Shown here piece after piece: positions 53,409 through 59,611 of a stretch of 64,000 bases of DNA (positions within the stretch are counted from its first letter, which is position 1; every line of letters starts with the position of its first letter). A model generated the notes under the pieces. That model had not been told where the DNA came from, searched no databases, and was given only the letters and a program-made list of their open reading frames with translations. Made by a program: the position numbers and the translations under genes. The stretch is from Sulfitobacter sp. OXR-159 (GTDB lineage Bacteria > Pseudomonadota > Alphaproteobacteria > Rhodobacterales > Rhodobacteraceae): NCBI RefSeq assembly GCF_034377145.1, contig NZ_CP139707.1, forward strand, positions 1,311,001-1,375,000, read 5' to 3'.

Positions 53409-53637
53409 GTGCCCCGACAAGATCAAGGCTAAGGTTATAGAAGAATGGTGAGCCAAAATCTTGAGCTAGGTATCCGAGACCAAAAAGGCTGCTAAACACC
53501 ACCGCGAACCAAGTGGAACCCTTTGGTTCCACCCCACTATCGCATTCTTTCCGATACAGATTCACACCCCACATCGACATGACGATGATGATCCATGCAG
53601 CTACGATAGCGGCGGGAAATGCTATAGGGTCCAACAC
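53320..53637 (-). CDS. Small membrane protein, antisense to the end of the late operon
   Basis: 105 residues from a GTG start after AAAAGGATAA. Three hydrophobic segments are visible (AFPAAIVAAWIIIVMSMWGV, AVVFSSLFGLGYLAQDF, LVGALIGLGTAYFASRFLVL). The 3' 89 bases overlap the ejection-protein gene on the other strand. It may be a prophage-expressed exclusion protein or, less likely, a holin. The ribosome site and even hydrophobic pattern support it. Confidence 0.55.
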   Translation of the reverse strand: MLDPIAFPAAIVAAWIIIVMSMWGVNLYRKECDSGVEPKGSTWFAVVFSSLFGLGYLAQDFGSPFFYNLSLDLVGALIGLGTAYFASRFLVLLRRGRHQTPKRRQ

Positions 53638-53730
53638 TTATCCTTTTTACTACGCCTAGAAAGGTAAGGTTGGTGTGACGAAAGATCAAGATTGTTGATC
53701 GTAGCCAAGGGCCATCTTGTGCTGGGCTGC

Positions 53731-54120
53731 TTACCTTTCCGGTTTTATGCGGTGGGCGACGGTGCTTCGGTCACCAACAGTATCGGGGCTGGGATCGCTG
53801 GCTTCACTGAAGGAATCCAGCAGCAACTTATGTTTTTTGCTTAACGCGGCAAAACGACTGGATAGGTCGTCAATATTAGCCTCGGGATCTTTGTACCCTG
53901 CGATTAGTACATCCATCTCATCCAAGATTTTCTTTGATCGTTCCCAGATATAACTCCAATCATCGACAGGAGGAGGGGGAAACTTCTCCTCAAGCGCCGC
54001 GACGATTTCGGCAGTTGTTGATCGATTGCTTTCGTCAGCTGCTGCCTCAATCCGCGCTTTAAGGTCAGAAGGCATCCTGAAATTTACCTGGACTTGCTTA
54101 GAGGCTGGTGGCCGGGCCAT
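53731..54120 (-). CDS. Arc/Mnt-family RHH repressor, module A
   Basis: 129 residues. VQVNFRMPSDLKARIEAAAD and ESNRSTTAEIVAALEEKFPP form a ribbon-helix-helix of the Arc/Mnt type (residues 9-48), where the strand F-R-M contacts the operator. The C-terminal 80 residues form a helical coiled coil (like the Mnt tetramerisation helix). Divergent from a second RHH gene, with operator-like repeats between, the layout of P22 immI. Should repress the antirepressor operon. Confidence 0.85.
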   Translation of the reverse strand: MARPPASKQVQVNFRMPSDLKARIEAAADESNRSTTAEIVAALEEKFPPPPVDDWSYIWERSKKILDEMDVLIAGYKDPEANIDDLSSRFAALSKKHKLLLDSFSEASDPSPDTVGDRSTVAHRIKPER

Positions 54121-54144
54121 GCGATTCTCCTACTCGCAAGCAAC

Positions 54145-54204
54145 ATGCTTTATTTTTCTCTTGACGCAAGGCGTAGCATAATGCTTTATAGCTATATGCT
54201 TTAT
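54145..54204. promoter_or_regulatory. Operator repeats and promoter, antirepressor module A
   Basis: ATGCTTTAT occurs three times (54145-54153, 54181-54189, 54196-54204) and AGCAT-A-ATGCT forms a palindrome at 54175-54185. A rightward promoter candidate overlaps them: TTGACG (54161-54166) and TTTATA (54185-54190), 18 bases apart. Likely bound by one or both RHH proteins beside it. Confidence 0.62.
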
Positions 54205-54218
54205 GAAAGGACGAAGCG

Positions 54219-54404
54219 ATGCAGACGATAATGCCAGCAAGCGGAGGAGAGGGGGTGGTTCAGACAAGTATCAGGATGCCGCTATCCCTGCGGGAGTTCC
54301 TACGTGATGAGGCAAGAACGAAAGGTCGTTCACTCAATACGCACATTATCATGTGCTTGAATGAGCGGAGAGCGGAGGGCGATCAAGCCACCTCTCAAAA
54401 ATAA
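54219..54404 (+). CDS. Arc-like small RHH protein, module A
   Basis: 61 residues. VQTSIRMPLSLREFLRDEAR and TKGRSLNTHIIMCLNERRAE make one RHH fold with little else, the size of P22 Arc (53 residues). AAGGA lies at good distance before the ATG. First gene of the antirepressor operon, as arc is before ant in P22; it would limit its own operon. Confidence 0.82.
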   Translation: MQTIMPASGGEGVVQTSIRMPLSLREFLRDEARTKGRSLNTHIIMCLNERRAEGDQATSQK

Positions 54405-54435
54405 AGGCCGCTGGAGCGGGAACTCCGGCGACCTT
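54404..54435 (+). terminator. Hairpin after the Arc-like gene, module A
   Basis: 54404-54416 pairs with 54423-54435 (one C-A mismatch, one G-U pair) around the loop CGGGAA. It begins at the last base of the Arc-like stop codon and lacks a T tract, so it may weaken rather than stop readthrough into the Tat and antirepressor genes. Confidence 0.45.
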
Positions 54436-54472
54436 CGATGAAAACTCAACCTATCAAAATTGGAGTTCAGCA

Positions 54473-54865
54473 ATGGACATAGCATCACAGACGAAGAAAA
54501 TCAACCGCCGTTCGTTATTCGCGGCAATCCCAGCCCTTGCAGCCACAGCCACAGCAGCCCACGCGCTTGAGGTGGCTCAGGCCCCAGTTCATGATGAACC
54601 CATCATTGAATGGTGCGAGCAGTGGAAAGCGCTTCGAGGCCAAATCAACGAGACAGAGGGTGATCCCGACACTGAGTTGCTGGCCCTGCAAAAGCTTGAA
54701 GAGAAAATCTGCACAGCAAAGCCCACATCAATGGCAGGTGCTGTTGCGCAGCTTGAACACGCCTTGGACAACTTTGGTGAGTACGTGACCGGCAATGTCT
54801 GGAAGGATTTGGACAACCAGTTGTTCAACAACCTGTTGGGCGCTCTTAAAGCGGGGGTGGCATAA
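54473..54865 (+). CDS. Tat-signal small protein, module A
   Basis: 130 residues. A twin-arginine signal is evident: KINRRSLFAAI, hydrophobic PALAATATAA and a cleavage site A-H-A before LEV. The mature 95 residues are helical and acidic with two cysteines (IEWCEQWKAL, EKICTAK), probably a disulfide or cofactor site. So it should be folded in the cytoplasm and exported to the periplasm. Its stop overlaps the antirepressor start. Not found in P22 immI. Function unknown; superinfection exclusion is a possible role. Confidence 0.75.
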   Translation: MDIASQTKKINRRSLFAAIPALAATATAAHALEVAQAPVHDEPIIEWCEQWKALRGQINETEGDPDTELLALQKLEEKICTAKPTSMAGAVAQLEHALDNFGEYVTGNVWKDLDNQLFNNLLGALKAGVA

Positions 54866-55625
54866 TGGGTATGCAGATTATGCCGTTCGAGTTTAAGGGC
54901 AACCCGGTTCGCGTTCTTGAGATCGACAGCGACCCATGGTTTGTGGCTAAGGACGTGGCCGATGCTCTTGGTTACGCCAATAGTCGGAAGGCCGTACAGG
55001 ACCACTGCCGCAAAGCGCAAGCGGTGGGGTCCCTAAATCAGGGACCCCTAGATGTAGGGGGGTCACGTTTCGTTACCCCCTCCGATCTGGACCCTCAGAC
55101 TAAGATCATTCCAGAGGGTGACGTGTATCGCCTCATCATCCGGTCAAATCGACCAGAGGCGGAACCGTTCGAAACACTTGTCATGGAGGAAATTCTACCC
55201 ACGATCCGCAAGACGGGATCGTACGGCTCGCCAGCTAAGGTGGACTATAACGACCCGGCTTTGCAGCTAGGTATGATCGAGCATTTGAGGGTGGAGGCTG
55301 AAACAGCAAAGGCAAAGGTGCTTGAACTGACGCCAAAGGCGGCGGGTTACGACAAGTTAATGAGCGCTGACGGCCTGTATGGCTTGCAGAATGCGGCCCG
55401 CGCACTTTCGGCACGGCCAAACTTGTTCATTCGATGGCTCAAACAGACCTACTTGTTCTATCAGGGTCAGGCTTTGGTCCCGCGCGTCCAGTACACGCAG
55501 CGCGGTCTGTTCGAAGTTAAGACCGTCATTGTGGAAGATAAGGCCCGTCCGACAACGTACATCACGCCGAAGGGGCTGGACTTCTTCCGCGGGAATATTC
55601 CGGGTGATTTGCTGATCGGGGGTGC
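54497..55625 (+). repeat. Long duplicated segment, copy A
   Basis: This segment matches 62420-63548 at a constant offset of 7923 bases with no gap, covering most of the Tat gene and nearly all of the antirepressor gene. Sequence upstream of it, including both RHH genes, differs between the copies. Confidence 0.9.
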
Positions 55626-55632
55626 GTCATGA
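54865..55632 (+). CDS. Phage antirepressor (BRO-N plus KilAC), copy A
   Basis: 255 residues. N-terminal BRO-N domain (VRVLEIDSDPWFVAKDVADA near residue 11, DVYRLIIRSNRPEAEPFETL near residue 89) and C-terminal KilAC/ANT domain (LYGLQNAARALSARPNLFIR, about residues 172-191). Antirepressors bind and inactivate the prophage repressor; here the CI-like repressor lacks a self-cleavage domain, so antirepression is a likely induction route. A strong hairpin array is embedded at 55026-55081. Confidence 0.9.
   Translation: MGMQIMPFEFKGNPVRVLEIDSDPWFVAKDVADALGYANSRKAVQDHCRKAQAVGSLNQGPLDVGGSRFVTPSDLDPQTKIIPEGDVYRLIIRSNRPEAEPFETLVMEEILPTIRKTGSYGSPAKVDYNDPALQLGMIEHLRVEAETAKAKVLELTPKAAGYDKLMSADGLYGLQNAARALSARPNLFIRWLKQTYLFYQGQALVPRVQYTQRGLFEVKTVIVEDKARPTTYITPKGLDFFRGNIPGDLLIGGAS
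55026..55081 (+). promoter_or_regulatory. Alternative hairpins inside the antirepressor gene, copy A
   Basis: Four G/C-rich arms alternate: GGGGTCCCT (55026-55034) can pair with AGGGACCCC (55040-55048); part of that arm, CCCCTA, can pair with TAGGGG (55055-55060); and GGGGGT (55058-55063) can pair with ACCCCC (55075-55080). Pairings 1:2 plus 3:4 exclude 2:3, the topology of an attenuator. It is inside codons 54-72. Confidence 0.4.
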
Positions 55633-55934
55633 AGCGCCGCAAGTTCATGGCCGCGACTTCTGCGGCATCGCTACTACCAGTCACTGCCAACGCCACGCAG
55701 GCAGAGGATCTGACCGTGGGTCAGCAGGTTCAGCACCATATGCAGGCTATCACTGACCTGATCGGGCAGGGCGCGGAAGATATCGAGATTGATGGCGTGT
55801 GCTGGTTCGTATGTGAGGGACGAGCACATAGCTTCTGGGCAAGCGGCCGTTCCGGTCACAACCGAGCGAACTTCCGCCCCGACATGTTTGATGGGTGGAA
55901 GGTTACAGAGCTCAAATTCGTGGAGGCAGGTTGA
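55629..55934 (+). CDS. Small Tat-signal-like protein after the antirepressor, copy A
   Basis: 101 residues. MKRRKFMAATSAASLLPVTA carries a twin-arginine pattern (K-R-R-K-F-M) and an A-x-A site near residue 25. The mature part GVCWFVCEGRAHSFWASGRS with two cysteines is a small beta domain. ATGA overlap with the antirepressor. A second copy begins at 63788. Unknown function. Confidence 0.7.
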   Translation: MKRRKFMAATSAASLLPVTANATQAEDLTVGQQVQHHMQAITDLIGQGAEDIEIDGVCWFVCEGRAHSFWASGRSGHNRANFRPDMFDGWKVTELKFVEAG

Positions 55935-56689
55935 TGGCTGTCGCAAAAAAGAACGAGGAACTTTCAATCGACGCGCTCAAGCAAGGGCGCGTCACTCTAA
56001 GGCTAATCGGCACGACGCCATTCTACTTCAACGCAATGAGCGCCAAGGCGAAGCGATCCCTACTGATCGGTGGGGGCAAGAAAACCGCAGCCGAGCGGAA
56101 GCAATTAAAACACGATCCTGAACAAGAGTTTCGGGACAGCGTTTATCGCCAACCAACGGGAGATACCCTTTTGTGCTTTCCTGCTCCGGGCATCAAGGCG
56201 GCCATGGCGACGGCGGCACTGGAAACGCCAGGTGTTACAAAGACGAGCGTTCAGCGACTGATTTTTCTGCCCCAACAGAAAGTTAGTATCTGGGGCAAAC
56301 CTCTGCTGAAGATGGATGTGGTGCGATCCGCCGATATGAACAAAACGCCCGATGTTAGGACACGGGCTTTCCTTCCACGCTGGTGCGCCGAAGTAGATAT
56401 CGCGTTCGTTACGCCGACGCTGAGCGTTCACTCTATCGTGTCGCTGTTGTCAAACGCTGGCGTTGTCTGCGGGATCGGCGACTTTCGCCAAGAAAAGGGC
56501 AAGGGTTCGTTCGGCACGTTCGCTGTATCCGGCGAGGACATGGGCGACTGGCAGGAAGCATGGGACGAAATTACACAAGAGGGCCGCGACGTTCAGCAAA
56601 CCGCTTTGGATGATCCTGAGTTTGCAGATCAAGACACTGCGGACCTGATGGAAGTCCTCGAAGATGAAAGGCTTATTCGCAGAGGATGA
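55934..56689 (+). CDS. Phage hypothetical protein, glycine-loop type
   Basis: 251 residues. Visible segments are LLCFPAPGIKAAMATAALET near residue 85 and VVCGIGDFRQEKGKGSFGTF near residue 178; the latter is a glycine-rich loop near the end of the beta region. The layout (P-G-I-K-A-A-M helix, G-rich loop before a strand) is loosely like RAMP/Cas7 folds, but no nuclease or annealing motif could be confirmed. Starts one base into the preceding stop. Unrecognised family. Confidence 0.65.
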   Translation: MAVAKKNEELSIDALKQGRVTLRLIGTTPFYFNAMSAKAKRSLLIGGGKKTAAERKQLKHDPEQEFRDSVYRQPTGDTLLCFPAPGIKAAMATAALETPGVTKTSVQRLIFLPQQKVSIWGKPLLKMDVVRSADMNKTPDVRTRAFLPRWCAEVDIAFVTPTLSVHSIVSLLSNAGVVCGIGDFRQEKGKGSFGTFAVSGEDMGDWQEAWDEITQEGRDVQQTALDDPEFADQDTADLMEVLEDERLIRRG

Positions 56690-56740
56690 TCGACACAGAC
56701 GTTCGGCGGTCTCTAAATTAGTCGTACACGGTAAGGCGGT

Positions 56741-56830
56741 CATGGCGTGGCGGGGTGAGTAGTGGAAAGGCATGGCGTGGCAGGGCTCGGCGGTCGAGAT
56801 ACGGTTTGTTGAGGCAAGTTACGGTTTGTT
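56741..56830. repeat. Short spaced direct repeats
   Basis: CATGGCGTGG occurs at 56741 and 56771 (30 bases apart) and ACGGTTTGTT at 56801 and 56821 (20 bases apart), in a 182-base noncoding stretch between two rightward genes. Spacing in multiples of ten fits one helical face. Possible protein-binding array; unknown. Confidence 0.45.
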
Positions 56831-56871
56831 GGGGCAGGGCGCACCCGTCATTCAGCATAAAGGAGAAGGCA

Positions 56872-57369
56872 ATGGCTCAGTTCACATCAAAGGACCGGCA
56901 GCGCATCATTGATGAATATCTGGCGGCAACCGGCAGAAACATGTTTGTTCCCTCAGAGTTTATTGACTGGCTGGAGATTAATCCAAACCACGAAGCTTAT
57001 CCTTGGTTTTTTGCAAAAGACGACGCCGAGGCGGCGCGCGAATACCGCATCGGTTTGGCCAGACAGATGGCAAGCGGATTGCGGATCATTTCCAAGGTTC
57101 AGGTGCCAGAAAGTAAATCGGTCACCGTTCGGGTTCGGGAATATCCTGCGATGGTTTCACCAATATCGGGTCGCAAGTCTGGGGGCGGATATGAACCGTT
57201 CCACCCCGACGATCCGGTTATGGTGCAAGAACTGCGCAGGCAGGGCGCTCAGGCGCTACGGGCGTGGCTCAACCGCTACCGAGGGGTAATGGAGGATAGT
57301 GGGACCAATCTATCGTCGGTAGAAAAAGTCGTTGCCCAAATTGAAAGCAGCGTGGGGGATGCAGCCTAG
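56872..57369 (+). CDS. Phage hypothetical protein
   Basis: 165 residues from an ATG after AAAGGAGAAGG. SEFIDWLEINPNHEAYPWFF and DAEAAREYRIGLARQMASGL near residue 51 are notable; the C-terminus is helical (AWLNRYRGVMEDSG). Known types of phage proteins with a similar start exist near recombination genes, but no domain could be named. Confidence 0.65.
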   Translation: MAQFTSKDRQRIIDEYLAATGRNMFVPSEFIDWLEINPNHEAYPWFFAKDDAEAAREYRIGLARQMASGLRIISKVQVPESKSVTVRVREYPAMVSPISGRKSGGGYEPFHPDDPVMVQELRRQGAQALRAWLNRYRGVMEDSGTNLSSVEKVVAQIESSVGDAA

Positions 57370-57476
57370 CACATGAACCCGGCGCCAGCGATGAATGGTA
57401 GGAGGACGAACTTGCGTTTGTTTCGTTCCCACCACTTGTCGAGGGGGTGCTGGGGGTTCTTTGGGTCATAATCCAT
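57366..57476 (-). CDS. Possible 36-residue basic-hydrophobic peptide
   Basis: MDYDPKNPQHPLDKWWERNK then RKFVLLPFIAGAGFMC: a polar part and a short hydrophobic end. It converges on the gene before it with the same CTAG overlap seen elsewhere. No ribosome site is visible, so this is a low-confidence gene. Confidence 0.3.
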   Translation of the reverse strand: MDYDPKNPQHPLDKWWERNKRKFVLLPFIAGAGFMC

Positions 57477-57593
57477 GAGAGTATATAAAGGCGCTCAGGG
57501 GCGTTCTGGCAAGGTTGAAATGATCAACTGTTCTTTTGACTCAACCCACATAAGTCGCGCAGGCTTGAATTCTATTACAAAGGGATTCGATTT

Positions 57594-57863
57594 ATGGCTT
57601 GCTACATTGTCACGTATGACTTGAACAAAGAAACAAAACGACCAAATATATTGAAAGATATTAAAGGATTAGGTGGTTGGGCTAAGCTTTCTGAAAGCTC
57701 CTATGCCGTCAGCACTTCGAAGACACCATCGGAGGTATTCAATCACCTGAAGAAACACATCGACGGAAACGATAATCTCTACATCATCAGCCTATCGAGG
57801 CCGTTTTTCGGACAGGGGCCGACGGATGTGAATGAGTGGTTGGAACGGAACTTGCCTTGGTGA
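57594..57863 (+). CDS. Cas2-like small protein, no cas genes nearby
   Basis: 89 residues. CYIVTYDLNKETKRPNILKD at the start gives the beta strand ending in Y-D-L with the conserved aspartate; DGNDNLYIISLSRPFFGQG is the second strand region. This is the Cas2/VapD-type ferredoxin-like fold. There is no Cas1 gene or repeat array in the window. Relatives stand alone as RNases or adaptation-like proteins. The segment is AT-richer than the phage core. Confidence 0.58.
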   Translation: MACYIVTYDLNKETKRPNILKDIKGLGGWAKLSESSYAVSTSKTPSEVFNHLKKHIDGNDNLYIISLSRPFFGQGPTDVNEWLERNLPW

Positions 57864-58077
57864 TATCGACCAAGGTTCCATCCAGCGTATCCAATCGCCG
57901 CTGTTCCTCATCTGTATCTGGGATGAGGAGCGCGGCTCCGTCATGTATCATTACTCTCATAGGTGTTATGATACCCCACGCGTCGGGGAAATCAACGCTT
58001 TTGCGTTTTGGCTAGAGTGCAGGACGAAGGTTTCTGACTGAAAAAAGGCGCAACAGTCAGAAAATCTTTGGGGGAGT

Positions 58078-58494
58078 TTAGCTGCCGCGCATAAAGCTTG
58101 CAGCGCCAGCTATACCACTACTCATTGTATCAATATCTTTGTCTTCGAACTTTCGGAACGCTCCAACGAAAAGTGCGACAGTGATCGTAGTTATTGAAAG
58201 AATAGGGGTAACAAGCATCGCAACTGAAAAAGCCGGTCCCACTAACACAAATGGGCCCCAGAACACGATGTGCGCAAGGTGCCAAAGCAGGCTTGCCATA
58301 CCTACAATAACGAGACAGCCTGCGCCGACTGCAATCCAGCGCAACCAATATCGTTGCCCGGCCTCGCGGGTAAGGAGTTTCCGTAGCGCTCTTTCCGCCT
58401 CAAGAAGCTCAAATTCAAAGTCCTCTCGCCTGCCATTCTCGGGGCCATTTGAAGGAGGTACTACATCCGCTGCGTTGGGTGGGATCTTAGTCAT
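58078..58494 (-). CDS. Membrane protein encoded after a Panacea antitoxin; candidate toxin
   Basis: 138 residues. A soluble N-terminal helix (DFEFELLEAERALRKLLTRE, about residues 22-41) precedes two membrane spans (WIAVGAGCLVIVGMASLLWH and VLVGPAFSVAMLVTPILS). ATG 58494 overlaps the Panacea gene's end by eight bases, so both come from one message with the antitoxin first. Known PanA partners include membrane-damaging toxins; this protein has the right size and topology. Toxicity is inferred. Confidence 0.65.
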   Translation of the reverse strand: MTKIPPNAADVVPPSNGPENGRREDFEFELLEAERALRKLLTREAGQRYWLRWIAVGAGCLVIVGMASLLWHLAHIVFWGPFVLVGPAFSVAMLVTPILSITTITVALFVGAFRKFEDKDIDTMSSGIAGAASFMRGS

Positions 58495-58957
58495 GCGCAG
58501 CTGCTTCAGCCTTCTTTCGTAGCTCGACGTAATGACCCTGAATGAGCTCGTCAGGGATCTTAGCGTAGCTTCCGCCCATACGACTAGCGACATCCCAAGG
58601 CCCATTAGCTACATGAGTCATGTCAGATAGTCGGAAGGCGGGTAATTTTCCGTATATCTCCCATATTTGGTCAAGCAGAGCTTCATCATTTGGGTGAAAC
58701 ATACAATTTGGAACTGTGGTTACGGGAGATTTAACCGCCACTCCTTGTTTTCGGAAGTCGCTGTACACTTCAGGGATCACGGGGCCGTATTGCCAAGCTT
58801 CAATGCGATTTGAGAACAAAGGCGTTCCCTGTGTCTCCAGATGCCAGCCGTGAGCGATATAGGTTAGCTTGAGTAGGGACATGATGGACAGAGTTTTACC
58901 CTCCCGCTGGGCGCGGGTGACAAACCAGTTTGCGATTTGGCGAGCGTCATAAGTCAT
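58487..58957 (-). CDS. Panacea (SocA-like, DUF4065) domain protein; candidate antitoxin
   Basis: 156 residues. ARQIANWFVTRAQREGKTLS and IMSLLKLTYIAHGWHLE are the start of the Panacea domain, followed by NRIEAWQYGPVIPEVYSDFR; all are strong signatures. Such domains act as antitoxins for many unrelated toxins, or as proteolytic adaptors (SocA). AGGAGG precedes the ATG, and a TATATA-containing promoter region lies just upstream. Paired with the membrane protein downstream. Confidence 0.85.
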   Translation of the reverse strand: MTYDARQIANWFVTRAQREGKTLSIMSLLKLTYIAHGWHLETQGTPLFSNRIEAWQYGPVIPEVYSDFRKQGVAVKSPVTTVPNCMFHPNDEALLDQIWEIYGKLPAFRLSDMTHVANGPWDVASRMGGSYAKIPDELIQGHYVELRKKAEAAAHD

Positions 58958-59086
58958 AACAACCTCCTAGCTCATCATATATAGGCATAGTCAACGGAAT
59001 GCTAATGCAAGAAGGACCACAATGTTTGCCAGTTAAGGGCAAAGCGTTCCAACAACGACTGCTACAGATTTAAGTCCCGTAGTGTG

Positions 59087-59539
59087 CTAAACTTGTCTGA
59101 CGAGCCAAGCCTCCTCTGGTGCATGTCCCGCTCGGGTAGCGTCACTGTAGTAATCGGTAATGCTCGATATAGCTTGGTGCAGCGCATAAGGCACATCATC
59201 CCAGGTCGATCGGCTCTGGTGATACGGCGTTGCTTGGATAGGCGTATGTATCGCATGGCTGCGATAGTATATCGCCCTCTCACTGGTCGGGAGGCGAGAC
59301 ACTTGTACCGTGACAATTGCTTGCAACTCTCCCACGCGAAATTCGTAGACACCCAAGTCGTCGTCACGATGAACGATAGTAATCAGATCGTCGTCTAGTG
59401 CATCCTCAATATCCCAGCCCAAAATACTCACCTTCAAATGCTTTGGATCAACAAACAATATGGAGGTCAAAGCATCCAAGTCGCGATTCCCACACCACCG
59501 CACTAAAGCCTTTTGTCCCACCTTGCTCAAGTCCCACAA
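59087..59539 (-). CDS. Hypothetical protein, start uncertain
   Basis: About 150 residues from a TTG at 59539 (LWDLSKVGQKALVRWCGNRD); later TTG and GTG codons are alternatives, and no clear ribosome site is visible. The open frame reaches 59773 but would overlap the next gene on the other strand. Segments DPKHLKVSILGWDIEDALDD and RDDDLGVYEFRVGELQ look like real protein. AT-richer than the phage core. Not recognised. Confidence 0.5.
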   Translation of the reverse strand: MWDLSKVGQKALVRWCGNRDLDALTSILFVDPKHLKVSILGWDIEDALDDDLITIVHRDDDLGVYEFRVGELQAIVTVQVSRLPTSERAIYYRSHAIHTPIQATPYHQSRSTWDDVPYALHQAISSITDYYSDATRAGHAPEEAWLVRQV

Positions 59540-59611
59540 AATGGTACACTTAATGACTGATAGGCGGCGCAGGATGTGGCTGCCATAGACCCCCAGAACC
59601 AGAGGGAAGCT

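Noticed and set aside
57594..57863. Cas2-like gene as part of a CRISPR-Cas locus
   Set aside because: No Cas1, effector genes or repeat-spacer array anywhere in the window.
57787..57960. Minus-strand 57-codon frame (MRVMIHDGAALLIPDTDEEQ at the start)
   Set aside because: The first half reads like protein, but it lacks a ribosome site and overlaps the Cas2-like gene by 77 bases; could be a gene remnant.
32569..57983. Shared motif GTGGGGTATCATNACACC near 32569 (plus) and 57963-57980 (minus)
   Set aside because: One mismatch in 18 bases is about what chance allows between two sites in 64 kb; flanks do not match.
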